Part shown: in pieces, positions 1-9,325 of the stretch
Layout of the letters: the number at the start of each line of letters is the position of its first letter
Position numbering within the stretch: position 1 is the first letter of the stretch
Origin: RH-AL1 sp965277355
GTDB taxonomy: Bacteria > Pseudomonadota > Alphaproteobacteria > Rhizobiales > Beijerinckiaceae
Direction: 5' to 3'
Assembly: GCA_965277355.1 (NCBI GenBank)
Contig: CBDICN010000002.1
Location: forward strand, 868,001-932,000
Length of the DNA: 64,000 nt
The notes under the pieces: generated by a model
Told to the model about the DNA's origin: nothing
What the model saw: only the letters and a program-made list of their open reading frames with translations
The model's database searches: none
Program-made: the position numbers and the translations under genes

Positions 1-109
1 TTTTTTCTGCTGGGACTAGCGCTCGGCGGATCGGATCGTCCCATTGCCGCCATTGGAGAGCCGCAACAATAAGCTACTTGAGCCGCTATCCCTACCCCGG
101 AGAGCTCGA

Positions 110-1918
110 ATGGGCGTTTTGACAATGAGGCACCGAGCCGTGCGGCTAAGTTCGGCCACGGCTTTAGCGACGATCCTGCAGATGCCGGCGGGACTTGTGG
201 CCTTCGCGCAAGTCGGGACAAACACACCCGACGTAGCGGAAGCCGGCAAGTGTACCGGCGAGAATGCTGGCATCACTCTTCCTCAGGGCTTCTGCGCTAC
301 TATTTTCGCCGACCATATCGGTCACGCCCGCCAGATGGTCGTGGCGCCCGACGGCACGCTCTACGTCAACACATGGAGCGGCGCCTATTACAAGGGCGCC
401 GCCATCAATCCCGGCGGCTTCCTTGTCGCCCTGAAGGACACCGACGGCTCCGGCCGGGCCGACAAACAGGTTCGCTTCGGCGCGACCGCCGATCAAGGCA
501 ATCACGGCGGCACTGGGATTGGCATCCACGACGGCTATCTCTATGCCGAGACCAACGACGACATCGTTCGCTACAAGCTCGACGCGGGCAAGCCGGCGCC
601 AAGCGGCCAACCGGAGGTCATCGTCACGGATCTGCCGACGACCGGCGATCATCCGATGCATCCCTTCCTCATCGACGGGAAGGGCAACCTCTTTGTCGAC
701 CTCGGTACCGCGACCAACGCCTGCGAGATCGAGAACCGGCAGCTGCATTCCAAGGGCCACGAGCCGTGCATGGAAAAGGAGACCCGCGGCGGCATCTGGC
801 GCTTCGATGCATCGAAGCAGAACCAGCGGTTCTCGCCGGCCGAGCGCTACGCCACGGGCTTGCGCAACGGCGAAGGCTTCTCGATGGACGCGTCGGGACA
901 GATCTTCGTGACGCAGCATGGTCGCGACCAGCTGCACGAAGATTGGCCCGATCTCTACACGGCGCAGCAGGGGCACGAGCTGCCGGCGGAGGAGGTCGTC
1001 GCCTTGAAGAACGGCGCAGACTACGGTTGGCCCGAGTGCTACTTCGACCCCTATCAGAAAAAGCTCGTGCTTGCGCCCGAATACGGCGGTGATGGCGGCA
1101 AGAAGGTCGGGGTCTGCGCCGACCGGCAGGGGCCGGTCGCCGACTACCCGGGGCACTATGCGCCAAACGACATGAAGTTCTACGAAGGCGACCAGTTTCC
1201 CAAGGCTTACCGCGGGGGCGCCTTCATCGCCTTCCACGGCTCGTGGAACCGTGCCCCGGCACCGCAGAAGGGATACAACGTCGTGTTCCAGCCCTTCGCT
1301 GACGGCAACGCGGTCGGCAAGTGGATCGTTTTCGCAGACGGCTTCGCCGGGCCGCACATGGAGCCGAGCCGCGCCGCGCACCGGCCGTCCGGCCTCGCGG
1401 TTGGTCCGAAGGGCGCGCTCTACGTCTCTGACGATGTCGGCGGCCGGATCTGGCGCATCACCTACGCGGGCGGCAACCCCGATGCGCCGATCGAGGCCGC
1501 GCCTTCGCCGGCCAACGCGAACCGCGCCTCGACCTCGCCCGATGTACTGCCGCCCGAAGGCATGCACCCGGACGCCGGACGACTGGCGGCCGGCCTGCCG
1601 CCGCCGCCCGGCGCGACGCCGCAGGAGGTTGCGCTGGGCGATCGCATCTTCCACGGCGAGGTCGATCACGGCACGTGCGGCGGCTGCCACGGTGCCGACC
1701 TCAGCGGCACGCCCATCGGTGCCAACCTGATGGACGGCAAGTGGATGTGGAGCGACGGCAGCCTGCAGGGAATCACGCAGACCATCGCAAGCGGCGTACC
1801 GCATCCGCGGGCTCATCCGGGCGCGATGCCGCCGATGGGCGGCATGCAGATGTCCCGGGCCGACTTGAAGGCGGTCGCCTCCTACGTCTGGGCGGTTAGC
1901 CACCCCGACGGCCATTGA
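110..1918 (+). CDS. Sorbosone dehydrogenase-like beta-propeller fused to cytochrome c
   Basis: Probable periplasmic, PQQ-type sugar/aldehyde dehydrogenase that passes electrons to its own haem c domain. The ATG at 110 follows a GGAGAG ribosome site. A hydrophobic N-terminus ending AFAQ looks like a Sec signal peptide. The main body (about residues 60-480) has repeated DGxLYV and GRIWRITY strands typical of the GSDH/sorbosone dehydrogenase propeller. The C-terminal 110 residues form a class I cytochrome c: CGGCH at residues 523-527 and a later MPPMGG methionine as likely axial ligand. Such propeller-cytochrome fusions are known. The substrate cannot be read from sequence. A second secreted propeller gene follows 296 bp downstream on the same strand. 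Confidence 0.8.
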   Translation: MGVLTMRHRAVRLSSATALATILQMPAGLVAFAQVGTNTPDVAEAGKCTGENAGITLPQGFCATIFADHIGHARQMVVAPDGTLYVNTWSGAYYKGAAINPGGFLVALKDTDGSGRADKQVRFGATADQGNHGGTGIGIHDGYLYAETNDDIVRYKLDAGKPAPSGQPEVIVTDLPTTGDHPMHPFLIDGKGNLFVDLGTATNACEIENRQLHSKGHEPCMEKETRGGIWRFDASKQNQRFSPAERYATGLRNGEGFSMDASGQIFVTQHGRDQLHEDWPDLYTAQQGHELPAEEVVALKNGADYGWPECYFDPYQKKLVLAPEYGGDGGKKVGVCADRQGPVADYPGHYAPNDMKFYEGDQFPKAYRGGAFIAFHGSWNRAPAPQKGYNVVFQPFADGNAVGKWIVFADGFAGPHMEPSRAAHRPSGLAVGPKGALYVSDDVGGRIWRITYAGGNPDAPIEAAPSPANANRASTSPDVLPPEGMHPDAGRLAAGLPPPPGATPQEVALGDRIFHGEVDHGTCGGCHGADLSGTPIGANLMDGKWMWSDGSLQGITQTIASGVPHPRAHPGAMPPMGGMQMSRADLKAVASYVWAVSHPDGH

Positions 1919-2214
1919 GCCGCCAGGCGCGGCGTCTTAGGAGCGCCGCGCCAAGAAGCGTGCGAAGGCGTCGAGCGAGACCGCATGACGCTGTTTGAAC
2001 CGACACTGCGCACGTCAACGAAGCGAGCTTGCTGATCCGCTCGCAGCCTGGCCGCCGCACCTTCATCGAAATGGCCCTTCCTCCAGCTCAGCTGCGAAAT
2101 AGCGCCTGAGGTCTCTGTCTTCGGCGCGCAAAAATGTGGCACGGGTTCGAAGGTGCGGCACCCTGACACGTCACGGCCTCGCGCTATATCTCTGACTTCA
2201 TAACGGAGACTTTG

Positions 2215-3171
2215 ATGCAGCTCAGCGCACTCGCCCATCGGCTCGGACTAGCCGCCGCCGTCCTGCTCGCCTCGAGCGCGGGCCGCCCGGCATCGGCCGA
2301 CATCGCTCTGCCGGGCGATCGAGCTTTCCCAGAAAGTATCGGCTCGACGTCGGACGGCACGCTCTACGTTGGCAGTCCTGCCGTCGGTGGCGTACTGCGG
2401 ATCAAGCCGGGCATGACGCCCGAGATGTGGATCAAGCCGGGGGCCTTCGGAACGCGCTCGACCTTCGGTATCCTCGCCGATGAGAAGTCTGGCACGCTCT
2501 GGGTCTGCTCGAATGACGTCTCGGCTTTGGGCGCTCAAGGACCGAGCGACGTCAAAGGCAGCTTCCTGAAGGGGTTCGATCTGAAGACCGGCACCGGCAG
2601 AGTCTCTGTCTCCCTGCCGGGTTCGCGGGCGCTTTGCAACGACATGGCGGTGGCCCCCGACGGCTCGGTGCTCGTCACGGACTCGTTGGCGCCCCTCGTT
2701 CTCAGGCTGAAGCCTGCGGCGAAGTCATTGGACGTGTGGGCAGAGAGCCCGAAGTTCGCGCCGCCCGCGCAGGGCGCCGGCCTCGATGGCATCGTCTTCG
2801 GAACGGACGGCAATGTGTATGTCGACCTCTTCAACGACGCGAAGCTTTTTCGCGTCGAGGTGAAGGACGGCAAGCCCGGCGCGATCACTCAGCTCAAGGC
2901 TTCGCGGCCGATGCAACTGACCGACGCACTTCGCAACGCCGAAGGTTCGTCGTTTCTGATGATCGAGGGCAGCGGCAAGCTGGATCGCGTGACGTTGGAC
3001 GGTGACTCGGCGAAGCTTGAGACGCTGAAGGACGGCATGGCTGGCCCCACCGGCGTAACGAAATTCGGCGGCGCTGCGTTTGTGACCGAAGGTCAGTTGC
3101 CGAAGCTGTTCGGCCATCCGACCGGCGGCCCAACGCTGCCCTTCAAAGTCTTCGCGGTTCCGATAAAATAA
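2215..3171 (+). CDS. Secreted SMP-30/gluconolactonase-like beta-propeller protein
   Basis: A 318-residue protein. The ATG at 2215 follows CGGAGA at suitable spacing; a TTG three bases earlier is less likely. The N-terminus is a signal peptide with a hydrophobic core (LAAAVLLASSAG) and an ASA cleavage motif. The rest shows propeller-type repeats such as DGTLYVGSP, SGTLWVCS, DGSVLVTDS and DGNVYVDLF, as in SMP-30/gluconolactonase/strictosidine-synthase-like proteins. It probably acts in the periplasm. Its position after another secreted propeller suggests linked sugar or lactone chemistry, but the 296-bp gap makes co-transcription uncertain and no substrate can be inferred. Confidence 0.7.
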   Translation: MQLSALAHRLGLAAAVLLASSAGRPASADIALPGDRAFPESIGSTSDGTLYVGSPAVGGVLRIKPGMTPEMWIKPGAFGTRSTFGILADEKSGTLWVCSNDVSALGAQGPSDVKGSFLKGFDLKTGTGRVSVSLPGSRALCNDMAVAPDGSVLVTDSLAPLVLRLKPAAKSLDVWAESPKFAPPAQGAGLDGIVFGTDGNVYVDLFNDAKLFRVEVKDGKPGAITQLKASRPMQLTDALRNAEGSSFLMIEGSGKLDRVTLDGDSAKLETLKDGMAGPTGVTKFGGAAFVTEGQLPKLFGHPTGGPTLPFKVFAVPIK

Positions 3172-3658
3172 GGTGAAGACCGCTCGCGCAGCGCAACGCG
3201 CTCGAGAACAAACTTAGCTTTGCTAACGGAAGCGGTGCCGGGAACGGCTGCTTCCGAGGAGCAGTCGCGGATCTCCGAATGACCGAGACGGGAGCGGAGA
3301 GTCAGCTTGCATGAGCACGCTGCGTTATATCGATCTGCGGAATCTCGGTGCACATGAGGAACGAGCACCAGATTGGCTGGGGCAAGCCCTGCTTCGCCAG
3401 CTTGCAACAGAGCGCAGGCGTAAGAGCTTCTACTCCGCGCACTCGACTGTGCCACATGGATGAGACACAACAAGGCTGCCGCAGCACGAAAGCCGAGTAG
3501 GAACGGGGGCTTAGGTATCGTCGAGGATCTAGCTGGGCGTCCATCCGCCTCACCTTGAAAGGCGAGCCGATCCCAGCTGCCGCACCCAATCGTTTGGCGG
3601 CGCGCCGGGCCGCCGGGGAACGCCGCGGGGGAGCCGGCGTTCATGGCGGGGGTAGCCG
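3172..3658. other. Non-coding gap with no recognisable feature
   Basis: About 490 bp between the SMP-30-like gene and the BrkB gene. Open frames on the minus strand (for example 3302-3589) have no recognisable domain and no convincing ribosome site. The stretch looks less codon-structured than its neighbours. Promoters for the downstream gene probably lie here, but no clear -35/-10 pair was found. Confidence 0.4.
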
Positions 3659-4885
3659 ATGAGCCTGACGTCCAAGATATTCCGGCGCGCCTCGCGAGTG
3701 GTTCCGATGCATCCGACGCCGGTCCCCGGGCCGACGGTACGCCGATCTGACGAGCGCGCCTCCTCCGAGCTCATGGCCGCCGAGCGCGCGTCCGCGAAGC
3801 CCGCGCCTCCGAACCGCAAGGCCGACGACGGAACGACGCCACGGCCGCGGCGACGCCCGAGCACCGCCCCGCGCAGTCCCCACCGCCCGCGGCCGCTCAC
3901 CGTTCCCTGGTACCTCATCGTTCTCGGCGTCGCGGTGGCGGCCTCGACCAGCGCCGCGCAGCGGCGTGCCGTGGCCATCCTCACGCGGGACGAGGATGCC
4001 GGCTACGAGCCGCTGCCCGAGGCCGCGCCCGGCTGGATGAAGCGGAGCCGGCGCGCCCGTTCGCTGTGGACCGTGGCGGTGCACGTCGTCGATCGGACCA
4101 GCCGCGACAACCTGATGCTGATCGCCGCCGGCATCGCCTTCTACGGCATGTTCGCCGTGTTCCCGGCGCTCGGGGCACTGGTCTCGATCTTCGGCCTGTT
4201 CGGCGACACCCACGTCGTGCAGGCGCAGGTCCAGCAGCTGACCGCGCTGCTGCCGGCGGAGACCGCCAAGCTGCTCAACGAGTCGCTCAACGCCTTGGCC
4301 GCGAAGCCCAACAGCAGCCTCAACTCCGGCCTGCTCATCAGCCTCGGCCTGGCGATCTGGGGCGCGCGCGCCGGCACATCGTCGCTGATGTCGGGGCTCA
4401 ACGTGGCCATCGAGCGCCCGGAGCGCCGCAGCCTCATCCAGTTCAACGTAGTGGCCCTGGCGCTGACCTTCGCGGCCATCGTCTTCGCCGTCGTCGCGCT
4501 CGTCGCCGTGGCCATCGTGCCGATCGTCGTCAATGTGCTGCCGTTCGACGACGGCCTGCGGACCTGGCTCGCCTATGCGCGCTGGCCGATGCTCGGCGTC
4601 TTCGTCCTGCTGGCGCTCGACATCGTCTACCGGTACGCGCCGAGCCGGCTGCATCCGCACTGGCACTTCATCAGCGTCGGCACGCTCTTGGCCGGCGGCT
4701 TCTGGATCGTCGCGTCCTGGGCGTTCTCGTTGTACGTCACGCGCTTCGGCAGCTACGACACGACCTACGGCTCGCTCGGCGCGGTGATCGTCCTGCTGCT
4801 GTGGTTTTGGTTGTCCGCGCTGATCGTGCTGCTCGGCGCGGCGATCGATGCCGTCCGGGCCGAGATCAAGGAGCGGCAGAGCTGA
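3659..4885 (+). CDS. YihY/virulence factor BrkB family membrane protein
   Basis: A 408-residue inner-membrane protein of the YihY/BrkB family, whose biochemical role is not established. It has a basic, low-complexity N-terminal tail of about 80 residues, one early membrane segment, then the family core. That core starts near residue 145 with the IAFYGMFAVFPALGALVS helix and ends with the YGSLGAVIVLLLWFWLSALIVLLGA helices. The conserved FGSYDTTYGSLG segment is present. The ATG at 3659 is preceded by GGGGGT. A second paralogue occurs at 37228-38391. cobB begins 79 bp downstream, separated by a palindromic repeat. Confidence 0.85.
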   Translation: MSLTSKIFRRASRVVPMHPTPVPGPTVRRSDERASSELMAAERASAKPAPPNRKADDGTTPRPRRRPSTAPRSPHRPRPLTVPWYLIVLGVAVAASTSAAQRRAVAILTRDEDAGYEPLPEAAPGWMKRSRRARSLWTVAVHVVDRTSRDNLMLIAAGIAFYGMFAVFPALGALVSIFGLFGDTHVVQAQVQQLTALLPAETAKLLNESLNALAAKPNSSLNSGLLISLGLAIWGARAGTSSLMSGLNVAIERPERRSLIQFNVVALALTFAAIVFAVVALVAVAIVPIVVNVLPFDDGLRTWLAYARWPMLGVFVLLALDIVYRYAPSRLHPHWHFISVGTLLAGGFWIVASWAFSLYVTRFGSYDTTYGSLGAVIVLLLWFWLSALIVLLGAAIDAVRAEIKERQS

Positions 4886-4906
4886 GCCGGCACCGATCCG
4901 TACCGC

Positions 4907-4946
4907 CCTTCTCCCGCCAAGCGGGAGAAGGAGCCCACGCGTGGGC
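4907..4946. repeat. REP-like palindromes upstream of cobB
   Basis: Two adjacent palindromes. The first has 11-bp perfect arms, CCTTCTCCCGC and GCGGGAGAAGG, around a 3-nt loop (4907-4931). The second is the perfect 14-bp palindrome GCCCACGCGTGGGC (4933-4946). The first matches the elements at 53566-53589 and 53703-53726, so it is a dispersed genomic repeat. It ends 18 bp before the cobB start codon and could form a hairpin in the transcript. Confidence 0.85.
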
Positions 4947-4964
4947 GCCGCAGGGGAGCACCCC

Positions 4965-6272
4965 ATGACCCCGGGACTTCTCGTCGCCGCGCCGCGGTCG
5001 GGCAGCGGCAAGACCGTCGTCGCGCTCGGCCTGATGCGCGCCCTCGCCCGCACCGGCCTGCGCGTCGCGGGCCTGAAGAACGGGCCGGACTACATCGACC
5101 CGGCCTTCCATGCGGCGGCGACCGGCCGCGCCAGCCTCAATCTCGATAGCTGGGCGATGGCGCCCGACCTCGTCGGCGCGCTCGCGGCGGATGCCGCGGC
5201 CGGCAGCGACATCGTCGTCGCCGAAGGATCGATGGGGCTCTTCGACGGCGTCGCGGCGCCGCGCGGGCGAACCGGCGCGTCCGCCGACCTCGCCGCGCGC
5301 CTGCGCCTTCCGGTGCTCCTCGTCGTCGACGTCGGCGGCCAGTCGCAGACCGCCGCCGCCATCGTCAAAGGCTGCGACCTCCTGCGCGAGGACGTCGGCG
5401 TCGCCGGCGTGATCCTCAACAGGGTGGCGAGCGAACGCCACCGCAAGCTCGCCGCCGACGCCGTCGCGGAGGCCGGCTACGCGGTGCTCGGCGCGCTGCC
5501 GCGCTCCGCCACGCTCGCCCTGCCGGAGCGCCACCTCGGGCTGATCCAGGCCGGCGAACTGCCGAAGCTCGAGGCGACGATCGACGCGATCGCCGATTTC
5601 GTCGCCGCCCACGTCGATCTCGCCGCGGTGCGCCGGCTCGCCGCACCGCTCGTCGCGGCCGCCGGCTCGTATGCCGGTGCGGTCCGGCCGCCCGGCCAGC
5701 GCATCGCGCTCGCCAGGGACGCGGCCTTCTCCTTCGTCTACCCGCATCTCGAGCAGGGCTGGCGCCGGGCCGGTGCCGAGCTGCACCCCTTCTCGCCGCT
5801 CGCCGACGAGGCGCCCCCGCAAGACTGCGACGTCTGCTGGCTGCCGGGCGGATACCCGGAGCTCCACGCCGGCCGGATCGCCGGCGCGACCCGCTTCCGC
5901 GACGGGCTGCGCGTCTTCGCGGAGACGCGGCCCGTCCACGGCGAGTGCGGCGGCTACATGGCGCTCGGCGAACGCCTCGTCGACGCGGCAGGCGTCAGCC
6001 ACCGCATGGCCGGGCTGCTCGGCGCCTCGTTCAGCTTCGCGCAACGCCGGATGAACCTCGGCTACCGCGAGGTGACGCTCGCCGACGCGTGCTGCCTCGG
6101 CGCGGCCGGCACCCGCTTCCGCGGCCACGAGTTCCACTACGCCACGACGATCGAGGCGGCGGACGCGCCGTTCGTCGTCGCCCGCGATGCCCAGGGCAAT
6201 CCCCCGCGCGAAGCGGGAAGCCGGCGCGGACGCGTGACCGGCGGCTTCTTCCATCTCGTCGCCGGCGCCTGA
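4965..6272 (+). CDS. cobB: Cobyrinate a,c-diamide synthase
   Basis: ATP- and glutamine-dependent amidation of the a and c side chains of cobyrinate or hydrogenobyrinate in B12 synthesis; cytosolic. A 435-residue protein, normal for the family. The N-terminal P-loop-like domain starts AAPRSGSGKTVVALGLMRAL and contains NGPDYIDPAFH, a signature of the CobB/CbiA/BioD family. The C-terminal class I glutamine amidotransferase domain has PGGYPELH and GECGGYMALGE (nucleophile Cys), then the GHEFHY motif. The ATG at 4965 has GGGGAG upstream. No other cobalamin gene is visible here, so it is an isolated copy. A MarR gene follows on the same strand. Confidence 0.93.
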   Translation: MTPGLLVAAPRSGSGKTVVALGLMRALARTGLRVAGLKNGPDYIDPAFHAAATGRASLNLDSWAMAPDLVGALAADAAAGSDIVVAEGSMGLFDGVAAPRGRTGASADLAARLRLPVLLVVDVGGQSQTAAAIVKGCDLLREDVGVAGVILNRVASERHRKLAADAVAEAGYAVLGALPRSATLALPERHLGLIQAGELPKLEATIDAIADFVAAHVDLAAVRRLAAPLVAAAGSYAGAVRPPGQRIALARDAAFSFVYPHLEQGWRRAGAELHPFSPLADEAPPQDCDVCWLPGGYPELHAGRIAGATRFRDGLRVFAETRPVHGECGGYMALGERLVDAAGVSHRMAGLLGASFSFAQRRMNLGYREVTLADACCLGAAGTRFRGHEFHYATTIEAADAPFVVARDAQGNPPREAGSRRGRVTGGFFHLVAGA

Positions 6273-6348
6273 GCTTCCCCGGCCGATTGCTCTAGCTGTT
6301 TGATCCCACCTCACCGTGGTACGAGGTATCTGGCGGACAAGGATCGTC

Positions 6349-6792
6349 GTGGCTGAGAAAAACCGGCTGACCCAAGCTGATTTCGAACGACTCGCGGAGT
6401 TTCGTCACGCGCTGCGGACGTTCATGAATTTCAGCCTCCGGGCCGCGCGCGGAATCGGTCTCTCGCCGCAGCAGCATCAAGCCCTCCTCGCGATCAAAGG
6501 CCATTGCGGGCCCGAGCCGATGTCGATCGGTAACCTGGCGGAACAGCTGATCATCGCACCGCATACGGCGGCCGAACTCGTTGGACGGCTCGAAATTGCC
6601 GGTCTGGTGGACAAATCGGAAGCGGCGGACGATCGTCGAAAAGTGCACCTCGCGCTCACGACATCCGCCGAGATCGCGCTGCTCAAACTCACGCGTGTTC
6701 ATTTGGAGGAGCTTCGCATCATCGCTCCGCGTCTGATGCGCCTGATGCGGGACCTCGCATCGATAGCGGAAACGAAAGCGAACGCGCTATGA
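6349..6792 (+). CDS. MarR family transcriptional regulator
   Basis: A 147-residue winged-helix DNA-binding protein. Visible features are the SPQQHQALLAIKG helix, the IGNLAEQLIIAPHTAAELVGRLE recognition region, and the wing with the family signature SEAADDRRKVHLALT. The GTG at 6349, with AAGGAT just upstream, is preferred over a GTG at 6316, which would add 11 residues without a ribosome site. No ligand or target can be inferred. The convergent kinase gene ends 18 bp downstream. Adjacency to cobB on the same strand is not evidence of B12 control. Confidence 0.85.
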   Translation: MAEKNRLTQADFERLAEFRHALRTFMNFSLRAARGIGLSPQQHQALLAIKGHCGPEPMSIGNLAEQLIIAPHTAAELVGRLEIAGLVDKSEAADDRRKVHLALTTSAEIALLKLTRVHLEELRIIAPRLMRLMRDLASIAETKANAL

Positions 6793-6810
6793 CGTAGATG
6801 TCCGCGGACG

Positions 6811-9324
6811 TCAGGCCACGAGCCCGAAACTTTCGATCTCCGAAAGAGCATCGCGGCGAGCGCGGTCGAACGCGTCGAGCAGCGAAGCGCATACAGGCCC
6901 CTTTTGGCAGGCTTGATCAAGCCGAGCGCAGAGATCCGACAGCGCGGGAAACCCCAGCATCGCGGCCGCCGGCGTGATGTCGTGAGCCACGCGAGCAAGC
7001 TTGGCTTGGTCGTTGGCCAGCAGGTGAACGTCCGAAAGCCGGGTCGTGAGTTCGGTCGCGAGTTTCGCGAGCAGGGCCTCCATGCCGGCATCGCCGACGA
7101 GGTCGCGCAGCGTTCGATGGACGTCCCGGTCGAACGCGCTCGGATGGTCGGGACGTTCCCCGTCGCGTTCGCGGCCGCGGCGGTGCTCCGTCCATCTCGC
7201 GATCGCGGCGTGAAGCTCCTCGCGTTTGCAGGGCTTGCCGACATGATCGTTCATGCCGGACGCCAGAGCCCTCGCGACCTGCGCGGGCAGAACGTTCGCG
7301 GTCATCGCGACGATCGGGACGTCGGCCGCCGCTCCTGGCAGTTGGCGGATGCACCGGGTCGCGGTCAGCCCGTCGATTCCGGGCATCTGCACATCCATGA
7401 GGACGAGGTCGTAGGCCTTTGCCTGGACCGCGGCGATCGCCGCGGCGCCGTCGGCGACGACATCGACCAGGTGTCCGGCGGCCTCGATGACGGAGCGGGC
7501 GAGATCCTGATTGAGCTCGGTATCCTCGACGAGAAGGATCAGCGCCGGGCGCCGCGTCGCGGCCGATGCCGGTCGCGGCTCGGGCTGCGACGCATGTCCG
7601 ATCGGTAGCGTCACCGTGAACCAGAAGATCGATCCACGCCCCGGATGGCTCTCGACGCCGACCGCGCCCCCCATCGTTTCGACGAGGGTCTTCGAGATGG
7701 CGAGCCCCAGCCCGGTGCCGCCGAACTCTCGCCGGATCGAGCCGTCCACCTGGGAGAACCGCTTGAAGAGGCGAGAGAGCTTGTCCGCGGCGATGCCCAA
7801 CCCGGTGTCCTCGACGCTGAACCGAAGCGTGGCCGCGCCATCGTCGATGGCGCAACAGCTCACCGACAGCGTCACGGTTCCGGCGGCCGTGAACTTGACG
7901 GCGTTGTTCAAGAGGTTGAGCAAAACCTGACGGAGACGATTTGGGTCGCCGATGGCGCGGTTCGGAACGGTCGCGTCGATCGCGGTCGCGAGCGTCAGAC
8001 GCTTGGCGTCCGCGAGACCCTGTACGATCGACAGGGACTCCTCGACGAGAGACGCGACATGGAACGGCCGCGGCTCCAGATCAATCCGACCCGCCTCGAT
8101 CTTCGAGAAGTCGAGCACGTCGCTGACGACCGTCAAGAGCGCGTCGCCCGCGCCTTTCACGCGTTCGACACGCCTTCGGTGCTCGTCCTTGAGCTCGCGA
8201 TCCTCGAGAAGCAGATCCGTGTAACCGAGGATTCCGTTCAGAGGCGTTCTGATCTCGTGCGACATCGACGCCAGGAAGTCGGTTTTCGCCAAGCTCGCCT
8301 GTTCGGCCGCGGCCTGCGCTTGTTCCGCGAACGCCTTCGCCGCCTCCGAGGCGGCGGACTGGGCGTGCCGCTCGGACACGTCGCGGAAGGTCGCGACGAT
8401 CGTCGGATCGTCGCCGCGGGCCTCCAGGATGCGGCGAAAGCAGCCCTCGACCCAGATCCAGCCGCCTCTCTTGTGCAAGGCACGAAAGACGATCGAGGCT
8501 TCGGGCTTGCCTTCGGCGAGGCTGCCGGTCTCGTCGCGGAGCATCGCGAGGTCGTCGGGATGCACGCAGTCGCGCGAGCCCATCGCCCCGAGCTCTTCGG
8601 GCGTGAAGCCGAGGAGACGCACGGCCGACGGGGAGATGTAGGACCGCCGGCCATCGTCGTGAGCAAGGACGATCAGTTCACTCGTGTTCTCGGCGAGCAG
8701 CCGATAGCGGATTTCGCTCTCGCGAACGGCCGCCTCGGCGCGCTTGAGCTCGGTCACGTCGGTGATCGTGCCGAACAGGGCCTTGATCTGCCCGCGAGCA
8801 TCGATTTCGGGAAGCCCCCGACACATGACGTTGCGCACCTCGCCGTCCGGACGGACGATTCGCAGGTCGAACTCGTAGGCGTCCTTCCGCGCCACCGTTT
8901 CCTCGAGGATGCGAACGACCACGCCGCGATCGTCCGGATGGTAGGCCTCGATGGCCGTCTCGATGGTCGGGGCGTAGCTGCCGCGCTCGAGGCCGTGCAT
9001 GCGATAGACCTCGTCGGACCATGTGAGAGCGTCTGTCGCGAGATCCAAACGCCAGTGGCCGACCTTCGCGACCTGCTCGACGAGCCGCAGCATGCGATCG
9101 GCGTCGCGATCCGGATGTCTCTCCGGCCCTCGGAGGACCGCGAGGAGCCGCCGCACGGGCGAATGCCTTCTTCGCAACGTAAACCTCTTCGTCACCAACG
9201 TCGCCGCTGCCGGTCCGAAACCGGACCATGGGTGGTCCTGGAGCACGCGAGACGTTAGGGCACAATGATTAAGGCGCGATAACGGGATCGCCGCGCGGGC
9301 GGGCCGGAAGCTCGCCGGACTCAA
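6811..9324 (-). CDS. Hybrid sensor histidine kinase (PAS-PAS-HisKA-HATPase-REC-Hpt)
   Basis: A large phosphorelay protein with no obvious membrane segment. Two PAS/PAC domains (about residues 80-195 and 200-325; FGTITDVTELKRAE and FRDVSERHAQ close them) are followed by a HisKA box SMSHEIRTPLNG with His356. A HATPase domain follows (NAVKFT, DTGLGIA, FGGTGLGLAI). A receiver domain has Asp644 in LVLMDVQMPG. A C-terminal Hpt-like domain carries His781 in VAHDITPAAAMLGF, where the usual Lys-Gly after the histidine is absent. The 837-residue frame starts at a TTG one base after the upstream gene's TGA, so translational coupling is likely; a later start before residue 78 is possible. It pairs with the diguanylate cyclase gene. 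Confidence 0.88.
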   Translation of the reverse strand: MSPASFRPARAAIPLSRLNHCALTSRVLQDHPWSGFGPAAATLVTKRFTLRRRHSPVRRLLAVLRGPERHPDRDADRMLRLVEQVAKVGHWRLDLATDALTWSDEVYRMHGLERGSYAPTIETAIEAYHPDDRGVVVRILEETVARKDAYEFDLRIVRPDGEVRNVMCRGLPEIDARGQIKALFGTITDVTELKRAEAAVRESEIRYRLLAENTSELIVLAHDDGRRSYISPSAVRLLGFTPEELGAMGSRDCVHPDDLAMLRDETGSLAEGKPEASIVFRALHKRGGWIWVEGCFRRILEARGDDPTIVATFRDVSERHAQSAASEAAKAFAEQAQAAAEQASLAKTDFLASMSHEIRTPLNGILGYTDLLLEDRELKDEHRRRVERVKGAGDALLTVVSDVLDFSKIEAGRIDLEPRPFHVASLVEESLSIVQGLADAKRLTLATAIDATVPNRAIGDPNRLRQVLLNLLNNAVKFTAAGTVTLSVSCCAIDDGAATLRFSVEDTGLGIAADKLSRLFKRFSQVDGSIRREFGGTGLGLAISKTLVETMGGAVGVESHPGRGSIFWFTVTLPIGHASQPEPRPASAATRRPALILLVEDTELNQDLARSVIEAAGHLVDVVADGAAAIAAVQAKAYDLVLMDVQMPGIDGLTATRCIRQLPGAAADVPIVAMTANVLPAQVARALASGMNDHVGKPCKREELHAAIARWTEHRRGRERDGERPDHPSAFDRDVHRTLRDLVGDAGMEALLAKLATELTTRLSDVHLLANDQAKLARVAHDITPAAAMLGFPALSDLCARLDQACQKGPVCASLLDAFDRARRDALSEIESFGLVA

Positions 9325-9325
9325 A

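Noticed and set aside
4886..4964. Cobalamin riboswitch upstream of cobB
   Set aside because: The gap is 79 bp and filled by palindromic repeats; no B12-box sequence.
7645..9258. 537-codon plus-strand frame opposite the hybrid kinase
   Set aside because: Shadow of the kinase codons; no domain and no ribosome site.
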